11,461 nucleotides of DNA, taken from NCBI GenBank assembly GCA_019422485.1, contig JAHZDG010000011.1, positions 6,311-17,771 of the forward strand, in the 5' to 3' direction. Each line of letters starts with the position of its first letter. Positions within the stretch are counted from its first letter, which is position 1. Source of the DNA: Alistipes sp. Its GTDB lineage: Bacteria; Bacteroidota; Bacteroidia; Bacteroidales; Rikenellaceae. Positions 1-6,422 of this stretch are shown piece after piece. The notes below the pieces were generated by a model, which saw only the letters and a list, made by a program, of their open reading frames with translations, had not been told where the DNA came from and did not search any database. The position numbers and the translations under genes are program-made.

Positions 1-1
1 C

Positions 2-661
2 TGGGAGGCCGCCCTACCGTCCCATCTGCATCTGGCCTACCTGCCCAGCGCCTTGGGGATCCGGTTGCGGCTGTCGGTTTACGAAACCGACGACCCTCAG
101 GCGGCCGCTGAAATCGACGCCCAATTCGCCCGTCTCGAAACCCTGATCCCTGACTATATCATCGGGTACGGAGAGACTTCCCTGGAAGAAGCGACCGGAA
201 CGCTGCTTCTGCAACATCACGAAAGTGTCGCCACCGCCGAATCTTGCACCGGGGGCAACATCGCCCATCGCTTTACGACCCATGCCGGAGCCTCCGCCTA
301 TTTCCGAGGCGGAGTCGTTGCCTATGCCAACGAAGTGAAAACCGCTGTATTGGGCGTCGATCCGCAGGCGTTGGCCCGTGAAGGGGCCGTCAGTCGCATC
401 GTTGCCGAACAGATGGCTGAAGGGGTTCGTCGAGCTACCGGAGCCACCTACGGACTTTCGACCACCGGTGTGGCCGGTCCCGACGGAGGTACGCCCGAAA
501 AACCGGTCGGAACGGTCTGGATGGCTCTGGCCACCCCACAAGGCGTGTACGCTTATAAACGGAGATTCTCGTCACTGCGTTCGGAAAACATTCAACGGGC
601 TTCTTCCTTTACCCTCAACCTGCTGAGACTGTACCTCAAAGGCTTGCTGAAACCCGAATAA
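2..661 (+). CDS. cinA: CinA-family protein, C-terminal part (5' end outside window)
   Basis: The reading frame is already open at base 2, so the gene starts upstream and 219 C-terminal residues are visible. A TTG at 53 is in frame but is not the start, because the codons before it encode conserved family sequence (WEAALPSHLHLAYLPS), the end of the N-terminal molybdopterin-binding-like part of CinA. The rest is the CinA C-terminal (PncC-type) domain, seen from the AESCTGG motif (236-256) and the later GVAGPDGGTPEKPVGTV motif. Family knowledge: this domain deamidates nicotinamide mononucleotide in pyridine nucleotide recycling in the cytoplasm; the N-terminal domain is often an ADP-ribose pyrophosphatase. 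Full-length proteins are about 410-420 residues. A hairpin terminator follows. The family call is secure; the activity is inferred. Confidence 0.93.
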   Translation, partial: WEAALPSHLHLAYLPSALGIRLRLSVYETDDPQAAAEIDAQFARLETLIPDYIIGYGETSLEEATGTLLLQHHESVATAESCTGGNIAHRFTTHAGASAYFRGGVVAYANEVKTAVLGVDPQALAREGAVSRIVAEQMAEGVRRATGATYGLSTTGVAGPDGGTPEKPVGTVWMALATPQGVYAYKRRFSSLRSENIQRASSFTLNLLRLYLKGLLKPE

Positions 662-727
662 CGGTCATCCGTTCCCAAGAGAAAACACCATTTATTATAA
701 GGACCACCTCGTCCTCAACAATTTCCG

Positions 728-766
728 GAAAGACTGAAATTTCGATTTTCAGTCTTTCTCATTTTT
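728..766 (+). terminator. Rho-independent terminator after cinA
   Basis: A perfect 12-bp inverted repeat, GAAAGACTGAAA (728-739) and TTTCAGTCTTTC (747-758), encloses a 7-base loop and is followed by TCATTTTT. It lies 66 bases after the cinA stop and just before the promoter of the antiporter gene, so it separates the two transcription units. The stem is AT-rich and the T run is interrupted, so efficiency may be moderate. Confidence 0.75.
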
Positions 767-769
767 GGC

Positions 770-777
770 TATCTTTG
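770..777 (+). promoter_or_regulatory. Bacteroidetes -7 promoter element for the antiporter gene
   Basis: TATCTTTG matches the Bacteroidetes -7 consensus TAnnTTTG, recognised by the primary sigma factor of this phylum. It lies just after the cinA terminator and about 98 bases before the antiporter ATG. No clear TTTG -33 element is found at the expected distance, because that position falls in the terminator stem. The same octamer precedes ftsY and the ResB gene. Confidence 0.6.
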
Positions 778-822
778 ACACGGTGGCACACGATGGTTTT
801 TGCCCCCTTTTGCCTCCCTTTC

Positions 823-839
823 GGCGGGGTGGTCCCGCC
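823..839 (+). promoter_or_regulatory. GC-rich hairpin in the leader of the antiporter mRNA
   Basis: GGCGGG (823-828) and CCCGCC (834-839) form a perfect 6-bp GC stem with a 5-base loop. It sits in the presumed 5' untranslated leader, 36 bases before the start codon and after a pyrimidine-rich stretch. No T run follows, so it is not a normal terminator. It could modulate translation or mRNA stability, but that is inference. Confidence 0.4.
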
Positions 840-875
840 CTCCAATCATCCTAAACCAATACAGGATTCGCGCGT

Positions 876-2372
876 ATGGTACTCGACACGGGTAATATTT
901 TGTTAGTGGGATCGATTCTCCTGTTTATGAGTATTTTGGCCGGAAAAACCGGCTACAAATTCGGGGTTCCCATGCTGTTGCTGTTCCTCGGCGTGGGCAT
1001 GCTCTTCGGCAGCGACGGGTTGGGCATTCAGTTCAACAGTCCGGCCATCGCCCAGTTCATCGGCATGATGGCCCTGAGCATCATCCTGTTCTCCGGGGGG
1101 ATGGACACCAAATACTCCGACATCAAACCGATCGTCCCTCAAGGAATCATACTGGCAACGGTCGGCGTCATTCTGACCGCCTTCCTGACCGGTGGCATTA
1201 TCTACTATATATCTCATTTCCTGCCGGGTACGCCGAATCTGACCTTCGCCCAATCACTGCTGTTGGCTTCGGTGATGTCTTCGACCGACTCCGCTTCGGT
1301 CTTTTCGATCCTACGCTCCAAAGGGCTGAAGCTAAAACAGAATCTGCGACCCATGCTGGAACTGGAGAGCGGTAGCAACGACCCCATGGCCTACATGCTC
1401 ACCATTCTGCTGATCCAGATCATCCAATCCGGAGAGATGAGCTTCGGGCAATCCATCCTGATGCTGCTGATCCAACTGTCGGTCGGGGCTGTGGCCGGAT
1501 TTCTGCTGGGTCGTCTAGCCATCCGCATGCTCAACCGCCTCAACATCGACAACCAATCCCTCTACCCTATTCTACTGCTGGCCTACGTCTTTTTCGTCTT
1601 CTCGGTCACCGACCTGCTCAAAGGGAACGGCTACCTGGCCGTCTACATCACCGGTCTGGTGGTCGGGAACCACAAGATCGTCCACAAAAAAAGCATTACG
1701 ATCTTTTTCGACGGATTCGCCTGGCTCAGTCAGTTGATCATGTTCCTGACCCTGGGGCTGCTGGTTAGTCCGCGACAAGTCCTTTCAGTAGCCGGAACCG
1801 GTCTGTTAATTGGCGGAGTTCTGATTCTGATCTCCCGCCCGATCGGCGTATGGCTCAGCCTGCTGCCTTTCCGCGGTATGACCTCCAAAGCCAAACTTTT
1901 CATCTCGTGGGTAGGGCTGCGCGGAGCCGTCCCGATCATCTTCGCTACCTATCCGCTGCTGGCCGGCATTGAACATGCGCAAATGATGTTCAACATCGTC
2001 TTCTTCATCACCATCCTCTCGCTGCTGGTCCAGGGCACCACCATCAACTACGTCGCACAACTGCTGGGACTGGGTGTCCCGGAAAGCAACCGACGCAAAT
2101 CGTTCGGCAAGATCGAACTGCCCGAACAGATCAAATCCACCATGTCGGAAATCGAAGTCACCCCCGAAATGCTCGCTGAAGGCGATTCACTGCTTCATCT
2201 GAACATCCCCGAGCACACCCTGGTGGTTATGGTCCAGCGCGACGACCACTATTTCGTGCCCACGGGCAAAACCACACTCCATCCGGGCGACCTGCTGCTG
2301 ATGATCTCCGATAGTAAGCCCCTAGAGGGTGCTTATACCCTTTCCAACAACGCCTCTGAGAGTGAGAAATAG
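876..2372 (+). CDS. nhaP2: CPA1-family K+/H+ (or Na+/H+) antiporter, NhaP2/CvrA type
   Basis: A 498-residue inner-membrane cation/proton antiporter. Residues 1 to about 400 are a Na+/H+ exchanger domain with around 12 hydrophobic segments. Hallmark motifs are visible: SSTDSASVF with the conserved D138, the ion-binding ESGSNDPMA with N168-D169, and the late SWVGLRGAVPI segment. Residues about 415-490 form a soluble RCK_C/TrkA_C-type domain (LHLNIPEHTLVVMV...GDLLLMISD), which in NhaP2/CvrA proteins senses ligand and regulates transport in pH, K+ and volume homeostasis. Escherichia coli NhaP2 is longer (about 570-580 residues). The ATG at 876 gives a suitable N-terminal hydrophobic helix. The gene is monocistronic, with its own promoter and leader. 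The family is secure; whether K+ or Na+ is carried cannot be read from the sequence. Confidence 0.92.
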   Translation: MVLDTGNILLVGSILLFMSILAGKTGYKFGVPMLLLFLGVGMLFGSDGLGIQFNSPAIAQFIGMMALSIILFSGGMDTKYSDIKPIVPQGIILATVGVILTAFLTGGIIYYISHFLPGTPNLTFAQSLLLASVMSSTDSASVFSILRSKGLKLKQNLRPMLELESGSNDPMAYMLTILLIQIIQSGEMSFGQSILMLLIQLSVGAVAGFLLGRLAIRMLNRLNIDNQSLYPILLLAYVFFVFSVTDLLKGNGYLAVYITGLVVGNHKIVHKKSITIFFDGFAWLSQLIMFLTLGLLVSPRQVLSVAGTGLLIGGVLILISRPIGVWLSLLPFRGMTSKAKLFISWVGLRGAVPIIFATYPLLAGIEHAQMMFNIVFFITILSLLVQGTTINYVAQLLGLGVPESNRRKSFGKIELPEQIKSTMSEIEVTPEMLAEGDSLLHLNIPEHTLVVMVQRDDHYFVPTGKTTLHPGDLLLMISDSKPLEGAYTLSNNASESEK

Positions 2373-2401
2373 ACTTTTCAGACATAGTATTCCTCGAAAT
2401 A

Positions 2402-2433
2402 TTTGCTATTTTTCAAAAAAAACACTAATTTTG
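2402..2433 (+). promoter_or_regulatory. Promoter of the rpmB-rpmG-DUF4295 operon
   Basis: TTTG at 2402-2405 is followed after 20 bases by TAATTTTG at 2426-2433, matching the Bacteroidetes -33 TTTG and -7 TAnnTTTG pair. An A-rich tract (2424 and upstream) lies between the boxes. It is 43 bases upstream of the rpmB start, giving a leader of roughly 35-40 bases. With its good spacing, this is one of the two best promoters in the window, as expected for a ribosomal protein operon. Confidence 0.75.
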
Positions 2434-2476
2434 TCGCTCCTTTTGGAATAACCACAATTAAACCAAGCGATTCGTT

Positions 2477-2710
2477 ATGAAAATGTGTGAAATCACGGGT
2501 AAGACGGCGCAAGTGGGCAACAACGTCTCTCACTCGAACAAGAAAACCAAAAGGCGTTTCAACCCGAACCTGAAAACCAAACGCTTCTGGAACGAAGAAG
2601 AAGGTCGGTGGATAACGCTGAAGGTTACTACCTCCGGTATGAAAACGATCAATAAAAAAGGACTGGCTGTCGCCCTGAAAGAAGCTGCCGCTCCCAAAAA
2701 GGTCTACTAA
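2477..2710 (+). CDS. rpmB: 50S ribosomal protein L28 (bL28)
   Basis: A 77-residue basic protein, the usual L28 length. The N-terminus CEITGKTAQVGNNVSHSNKKTKRRFNPNL is the L28 signature, with the GNNVSHSNxKTKR core at residues about 14-27, followed by a WITLKVTTSGMKTINKKG segment typical of the C-terminal half. It is a structural protein of the large subunit. The start at 2477 (MKMCEITGK) fits the family N-terminus; an in-frame ATG two codons later is less likely. It is the first gene of a three-gene operon, 18 bases ahead of rpmG. Confidence 0.97.
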   Translation: MKMCEITGKTAQVGNNVSHSNKKTKRRFNPNLKTKRFWNEEEGRWITLKVTTSGMKTINKKGLAVALKEAAAPKKVY

Positions 2711-2728
2711 AATTAACACTCTCGAGAA

Positions 2729-2911
2729 ATGGCAAAAAAAGGTAACCGCGTTCAGGTGATTCTGGAATGCACCGAGCAGAAGGAGAGCGGCATGCCGGGC
2801 ATGTCACGCTACATCACCACCAAGAACAAAAAGAACACGCCCGATCGGATGGAACGTAGAAAATACAATCCGATTCTGAAACGAGTAACCATTCACCGCG
2901 AAATCAAATAA
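2729..2911 (+). CDS. rpmG: 50S ribosomal protein L33 (bL33), cysteine-poor form
   Basis: A 60-residue protein of the bL33 family, shown by the N-terminal MAKKGNRVQVILECTE, the YITTKNKKNTPDRMERRKYNP core and the HREIK terminus. It is part of the large subunit near the E site. Zinc-binding L33 proteins carry two CxxC pairs. Here the first is CTEQ and the second position reads YNPILK, so only one cysteine (C14) remains and zinc binding is not expected. Such cysteine-minus forms are known and often take over under zinc limitation; in Bacteroidetes this appears to be the normal form, which I infer from general knowledge. It lies between rpmB and the DUF4295 gene, 9 bases before the latter. Confidence 0.97.
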   Translation: MAKKGNRVQVILECTEQKESGMPGMSRYITTKNKKNTPDRMERRKYNPILKRVTIHREIK

Positions 2912-2920
2912 GGTTGAATC

Positions 2921-3076
2921 ATGGCAAAGAAAGTAGTTGCAACCCTGAAAACCGGAACCGGTAAAGCATTCACGAAATGCATCAAAATGGTGAAATCCGA
3001 AAAGACTGGCGCTTACGCCTTCAAAACGGAAATCGTCCCCAATGAACAAGTGAAAGAATTTTTCACGAAAAAGTAA
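2921..3076 (+). CDS. DUF4295 family small protein, probable Bacteroidetes ribosomal protein (bL38)
   Basis: A short gene of 51 codons plus stop, starting ATGGCAAAGAAA 9 bases after the rpmG stop. The product begins MAKKVVATLKTGTGKAFTK, continues with KMVKSEKTGAYAFKTEIV, and ends VKEFFTKK. It is very basic, and this pattern matches DUF4295, a family found in Bacteroidetes directly after rpmG. I recall that the Flavobacterium johnsoniae ribosome structure revealed an extra large-subunit protein named bL38, and I believe it belongs to this family. Co-transcription with L28 and L33 and the high charge support a ribosomal role. The family call is strong; the bL38 equivalence is less certain. Its size makes it easy to miss in automated annotation. 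Confidence 0.9.
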   Translation: MAKKVVATLKTGTGKAFTKCIKMVKSEKTGAYAFKTEIVPNEQVKEFFTKK

Positions 3077-3095
3077 TTAAGACACTTGTCTTAAT
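3076..3095 (+). promoter_or_regulatory. Hairpin abutting the stop codon of the DUF4295 gene
   Basis: ATTAAGAC (3076-3083) and GTCTTAAT (3088-3095) make an 8-bp stem with a 4-base ACTT loop. It begins at the last base of the DUF4295 stop codon and ends immediately before the larger terminator hairpin. It may protect the operon's 3' end or assist termination. Confidence 0.5.
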
Positions 3096-3131
3096 ACAAA
3101 AGGCCCGTTTACTTATAAACGGGCCTTTTGT
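3096..3131 (+). terminator. Strong terminator of the ribosomal protein operon
   Basis: A perfect 16-bp inverted repeat, ACAAAAGGCCCGTTTA (3096-3111) and TAAACGGGCCTTTTGT (3116-3131), with a 4-base loop. The GC core is flanked on one side by TTTT and on the other by AAAA, so it has an A tract before and a T tract after, the form of an intrinsic terminator that could work in both directions. No gene on the minus strand seems to need it. It closes the rpmB operon before the ftsY promoter. Confidence 0.88.
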
Positions 3132-3262
3132 GTAAACGATACGAGCCCTCCACACCGCCTTTTCTCCCCGGCAAGCGAGCAAAATCACCCCGCAAAACCG
3201 GCATTCTCCACAGAATTCCTTGAAAAAATGCACCAAAACTCGGGGATTGCCTCTTTTCATGC

Positions 3263-3270
3263 TATCTTTG
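3263..3270 (+). promoter_or_regulatory. Bacteroidetes -7 promoter element for ftsY
   Basis: TATCTTTG, matching TAnnTTTG, lies 21 bases upstream of the ftsY ATG, which implies a leader of only about 15 bases. A TTTG -33 box is not present at the expected position. Together with the strong terminator upstream, it indicates that ftsY is transcribed independently of the ribosomal protein genes. Confidence 0.62.
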
Positions 3271-3291
3271 AAACATTAAAACGATTCTACC

Positions 3292-4257
3292 ATGGGACTG
3301 TTCAATCTCTTTTCGAAAAAAGAACACAAGGAAGACCTCAATAAAGGCTTGGAAAAAACCAAAGAAGGGGTCTTTTCCAAGTTGGCCCGAGCCGTGGCCG
3401 GAAAATCGAAAGTAGACGACGAAGTGCTCGATAACCTCGAAGAGGTGCTCATCACCTCCGATGTGGGGGTCGATACAACGGTACGGATCATCGAACGCAT
3501 CGAACAACGGGTGGCCCGCGACAAATACATGAACGCATCGGAACTGAACCGCATCCTGCGCGACGAAATCACCGCCCTGCTCGAAGAGAGCCATGACGGG
3601 GAAGATCAGGGTTTCTCACCGGAACAACGAAACGGCTTCCCGCTGGTGATTATGGTCGTTGGGGTCAACGGCGTTGGGAAAACCACCACCATCGGAAAAC
3701 TGGCGGCCCAATTCAAAAAGGCCGGCAAGAAAGTCTATATCGGAGCGGCCGACACCTTCCGGGCTGCCGCCATCGAACAGCTGGGCGTATGGGCCGAACG
3801 GGCCGGAGTGACCATGATCCGTCAGGAGATGGGTTCCGATCCCGCCTCGGTGGCTTACGACACCCTGCGCAGCGCCGTGGCCAACGATGCCGATGTGGTG
3901 TTGATCGACACCGCCGGTCGTCTTCACAACAAGATCGGCCTGATGAACGAACTGACTAAAATCCGCAATGTCATGGCCAAGGTCATTCCGGATGCTCCGC
4001 ATGAAGTGATGCTGGTGCTGGACGGATCGACCGGACAGAATGCCTTCGAGCAGGCCAAACAGTTCACCCAAGCTACCCAGGTCACCTCCCTGGCTATCAC
4101 CAAACTGGACGGTACGGCTAAAGGCGGTGTAGTGATCGGCATCAGCGATCAGTTCAAGATTCCGGTTCGTTACATCGGAGTGGGAGAAGGCATCGATCAG
4201 TTGCAGGTGTTCAACCGCCGCGAATTCGTCGACAGCCTCTTCGGCGACCCTGCTTAA
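3292..4257 (+). CDS. ftsY: Signal recognition particle receptor FtsY
   Basis: A 321-residue GTPase that docks SRP-ribosome complexes at the inner membrane for co-translational insertion. The N-terminus MGLFNLFSKKEHKE is a short amphipathic, basic membrane-targeting stretch; the long acidic A domain of Escherichia coli FtsY is absent, as is usual outside Proteobacteria. The N domain covers about residues 15-105. The G domain shows GVNGVGKTTT (124-133), DTFRAAA (154-160), DTAGR (206-210) and TKLDGTAKGG (270-279), and ends with YIGVGEGIDQLQVF. All GTPase motifs are intact. The gene has its own promoter. No clear terminator follows, so transcription may continue towards rimO. Confidence 0.97.
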   Translation: MGLFNLFSKKEHKEDLNKGLEKTKEGVFSKLARAVAGKSKVDDEVLDNLEEVLITSDVGVDTTVRIIERIEQRVARDKYMNASELNRILRDEITALLEESHDGEDQGFSPEQRNGFPLVIMVVGVNGVGKTTTIGKLAAQFKKAGKKVYIGAADTFRAAAIEQLGVWAERAGVTMIRQEMGSDPASVAYDTLRSAVANDADVVLIDTAGRLHNKIGLMNELTKIRNVMAKVIPDAPHEVMLVLDGSTGQNAFEQAKQFTQATQVTSLAITKLDGTAKGGVVIGISDQFKIPVRYIGVGEGIDQLQVFNRREFVDSLFGDPA

Positions 4258-4373
4258 ACGATACGCCCAATAAACGTCTGCAGGGAAACCGACTACCCCA
4301 CACCCCCAAAGGCTCCGACCGGCAAAGAATTTAGATCATCGGGAACGTTGACAAAAGATTAACAAACTATATC

Positions 4374-4448
4374 ATGACCGGATTATTCATCTTCATCTTC
4401 GCTTTTATAGGTGCATTAGGGAGCGCTTTGTTCTCCTCATGCAAGTAA
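4374..4448 (+). CDS. Possible 24-residue hydrophobic small protein
   Basis: An ATG-started frame of 24 codons plus TAA in the ftsY-rimO gap. The product, MTGLFIFIFAFIGALGSALF followed by SSCK, is almost entirely one hydrophobic helix with no charge before the final lysine. The ending SSC-K loosely resembles a lipobox or the tail of the short Bacteroidetes 'smalltalk' proteins, but the basic N-terminus of those proteins is missing. The frame lies 116 bases after ftsY and 84 bases before the rimO start. No consensus promoter or ribosome-binding site is visible. It may be a small membrane protein, a leader peptide for rimO, or chance. I do not recognise a family. Confidence 0.25.
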   Translation: MTGLFIFIFAFIGALGSALFSSCK

Positions 4449-4532
4449 CCACACAAAAACGCATCAGTCTTGCCGCATCCGTAAGGGTATTCTTGGCCCC
4501 ATTGGCGGTGCTTTGCTTTAAAATCGCTCATC

Positions 4533-5834
4533 TTGAAAAAGAAACGTATCAATATCGTCACCTTGGGCTGTTCCAAAAACCTCGTCGATTCGGAACATCT
4601 TATGGGTCAATTGGATCCAAACGCCTTTGAAATCACCTTCGACGAAAATACGACGGAGGCCGATGTGGTGATCGTCAACACCTGCGGATTCATCGGTGAC
4701 GCCAAGGAAGAGTCCATCGACACGATCCTCTCCTTTGCCCGGGCTCGCGAAGCCGGGCAAATCGACCAGCTGTTCGTCATGGGCTGCCTGTCCGAACGCT
4801 ACAAAAAGGATCTGGAGGCCGAAATCCCCGAAGTGGATCAATACTTCGGCGTCAATAACCTGTCCGACATTCTGCGGGCGGTGGGCGGACACTATCGGGA
4901 CGAACTGCGCGGAGAACGCCACCTGACCACCCCTTCCCATTACGCCTACCTGAAGATCTCGGAAGGCTGCAACTGGGGATGCGGCTATTGTGCCATTCCT
5001 CTGATCCGGGGTCGTCACGTTTCGGTTCCGATGGAAGAGCTGGTCGCCGAAGCCGAAAACCTGGCCCGAAAAGGAGTTCGTGAGTTGATCGTCATCGCAC
5101 AGGACACCACTTTCTATGGACTCGATCTCTACGGCGAACGTCGGTTGGGCGAACTGCTCCGCAAACTCTGCGCCGTGGAAGGAATCCATTGGGTACGGTT
5201 GCACTACGCTTATCCGGCCCAATTCCCCCGAGATGTCATCGACCTGCTGCGCGATGAGCCCAAACTGTGCAAATACCTCGACATTCCCTTCCAGCATATC
5301 AGCGACGCCCAACTCAAAAGCATGCGGCGGGGCCTCGATCAGGCCGAGACCTATGCCCTGATCGACGAGCTGCGCCGCGAAGTCCCCGGTATCGCTCTGC
5401 GCACGACCCTGCTGGTCGGGTATCCCGGCGAAACCGAGGCCGATTTCGAACAACTGGAACAATTCGTTCGGAAGGTCCGTTTCGAGCGGTTGGGTGTCTT
5501 CCCCTACAGCGAGGAAGAAGGAACCTATTCGGCCCAACAGCTGACGGATGACGTCCCGGACGAGATCAAACGGCAACGGGCCGACCGGATCATGGAAATC
5601 CAGAGCGAAATCTCGCGTGAAAACAACCTGGCCCGGATTGGTCGCACCGAAGAGGTCGTGATCGACCGTCACGAAGGCGATTTCTGGGTGGGCCGCACCC
5701 AATACGATTCACCGGAGGTCGACACCGAAATTCTGATCCCCGACGAAGGACAACCGCTCCAGCCGGGCGAATTCTACCCGGTCGAAATCACCGAAGCCGA
5801 AGAATATGACCTCTACGGCCGGCTCCTGAGCTAA
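4533..5834 (+). CDS. rimO: Ribosomal protein S12 methylthiotransferase RimO
   Basis: A 433-residue cytoplasmic radical-SAM enzyme that adds a methylthio group to the conserved aspartate of ribosomal protein S12, using two [4Fe-4S] clusters. The N-terminal MTTase domain has the three expected cysteines, C13 (TLGCSKNLVDSE, the RimO signature), C51 (NTCGFIGDAKEESI) and C85 (MGCLSERY). The radical-SAM motif CxxxCxxC is C146, C150, C153 (GCNWGCGYCAIP). A TRAM domain forms about the last 65 residues (RTEEVVIDRHEGDFWVGRT to the end). The start is TTG at 4533, which places C13 at the usual distance; upstream in frame there is only a TAA at 4482-4484 and no ATG. The length is normal. The NLVDSE signature separates RimO from MiaB and MtaB. 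Confidence 0.96.
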   Translation: MKKKRINIVTLGCSKNLVDSEHLMGQLDPNAFEITFDENTTEADVVIVNTCGFIGDAKEESIDTILSFARAREAGQIDQLFVMGCLSERYKKDLEAEIPEVDQYFGVNNLSDILRAVGGHYRDELRGERHLTTPSHYAYLKISEGCNWGCGYCAIPLIRGRHVSVPMEELVAEAENLARKGVRELIVIAQDTTFYGLDLYGERRLGELLRKLCAVEGIHWVRLHYAYPAQFPRDVIDLLRDEPKLCKYLDIPFQHISDAQLKSMRRGLDQAETYALIDELRREVPGIALRTTLLVGYPGETEADFEQLEQFVRKVRFERLGVFPYSEEEGTYSAQQLTDDVPDEIKRQRADRIMEIQSEISRENNLARIGRTEEVVIDRHEGDFWVGRTQYDSPEVDTEILIPDEGQPLQPGEFYPVEITEAEEYDLYGRLLS

Positions 5835-5854
5835 ACATTGACCCTATCCCAGTC

Positions 5855-6010
5855 GGTTGCCCGCGCATCGGGACAAACCCCTCGCGACAGGGTGAGCAAC
5901 CACCTGAAGCAGAACGAGCCGTCCCGAACGGAAGACGATCCGGTTCGGTTCGTCGGCTGCGCCTTTGTTCTCCGTCAAATTCGCGGACAAACGCCTGAGG
6001 TACAACCTCA
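5855..6010 (+). ncRNA. Structured non-coding stretch, candidate RNA element
   Basis: The 272-base gap after rimO holds four consecutive stem-loops. First, GGTTG/CAACC (5855-5859, 5897-5901) encloses CCC/GGG, GCG/CGC and GGG/CCC tiers around an ACAAA loop. Second, GAAC/GTTC (5912-5915, 5967-5970) encloses AGCCG/CGGCT and CGAAC-GGA/TCC-GTTCG. Third, TCCG/CGGA (5971-5974, 5984-5987). Fourth, TGAGGT-ACA-ACCTCA (5996-6010). No T run follows and no promoter is obvious in front, so it could be the rimO 3' untranslated region, a processed small RNA or an unrelated set of inverted repeats. It matches no RNA family I can name, and the strand is assumed from the flanking genes. Confidence 0.3.
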
Positions 6011-6047
6011 CCCTCCCGTTTTCCCCTCAGAAGGTATGCAGGAATGT

Positions 6048-6078
6048 TTTGCAATTTCATAAATAATACGTACTTTTG
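6048..6078 (+). promoter_or_regulatory. Promoter of the coiled-coil gene-zapA operon
   Basis: TTTG at 6048-6051 and TACTTTTG at 6071-6078, spaced by 19 bases, match the Bacteroidetes -33 and -7 elements. The start codon of the first gene is 28 bases downstream. The spacer holds ATAATACGTAC (6063-6073, running into the -7 box), an 11-mer that recurs at 6750-6760 ahead of the 6S RNA candidate. Confidence 0.75.
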
Positions 6079-6106
6079 AGTTGGGAAATGCTAATCTTCG
6101 GCTCCG

Positions 6107-6394
6107 ATGAAAGAGACCAATCCGATCGACACGCTTCGCGACAAAGTCCAGCAACTGATCGACGACAATCGCAGTTTACGCGCCGAATTGAGAAAGATGA
6201 CCGACGACCGGGAGAAAATCACCCGGCAAAAGCGTCAGGCCGAAGAGAAAATCCTGGAACTGGAGAAACGGATGCGCGTGCTCGAAACCGCAGGCGCCCT
6301 ATCCGGACAGGAAGGCAATAACCGGGCTGCCCGACAGCGTGTCAATAAACTTTTGCGGGAAATTGACCGTTGCATTGCCCTGATGAACCGATAA
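6107..6394 (+). CDS. Short coiled-coil protein upstream of zapA (ZapB-like in size and position)
   Basis: A 95-residue, highly charged cytoplasmic protein. Residues about 8-62 (LRDKVQQLIDDNRSLRAELRKMTDDREKI and on to LEKRMRVLE) form a continuous heptad-rich coiled coil. A short Gly/Asn linker follows, then a conserved-looking basic tail (RVNKLLREIDRCIALMNR). It sits 28 bases before zapA under one promoter. Bacteroidetes often carry such a small coiled-coil gene directly before zapA, and it resembles the division factor ZapB in length and make-up, but similarity among coiled coils is weak evidence of homology. A role at the division ring with ZapA is inferred from the operon. The ATG at 6107 is the only plausible start after the promoter. 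Confidence 0.82.
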   Translation: MKETNPIDTLRDKVQQLIDDNRSLRAELRKMTDDREKITRQKRQAEEKILELEKRMRVLETAGALSGQEGNNRAARQRVNKLLREIDRCIALMNR

Positions 6395-6422
6395 ACGAAC
6401 GTTAGATACAACTCAGGCTATC

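Noticed and set aside
53..55. TTG as the start of cinA
   Set aside because: The frame is open to the window edge, and the preceding residues match the conserved CinA interior.
4348..4373. Sigma-70-like pair TTGACA and TATATC before the 24-codon ORF
   Set aside because: The spacing is only 14 bases, the second box touches the ATG, and Bacteroidetes promoters use other elements.
4374..4448. Assignment of the 24-codon ORF to the 'smalltalk' small-protein group
   Set aside because: Only the hydrophobic body and SC near the end are alike; the Lys-rich N-terminus and the usual neighbours are missing.
4439..4630. Plus-strand frame of 63 codons overlapping the 24-codon ORF and the start of rimO
   Set aside because: Half of it lies in the conserved N-terminal codons of rimO in another frame, and the product resembles no family.
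4518..5702. Long minus-strand open frame (394 codons) opposite rimO
   Set aside because: It is antisense to a gene with every RimO motif intact; long antisense frames arise from the GC-rich third positions of the real gene. The translation shows no family features.
5788..6060. Minus-strand frame of 90 codons, and plus-strand frame 5838-6062 of 74 codons, in the rimO-zapA gap
   Set aside because: Both are rich in Arg, Pro, Gly and Ser, have no recognisable pattern and cover the stem-loops; the minus-strand one also overlaps the rimO end. Better explained as non-coding.
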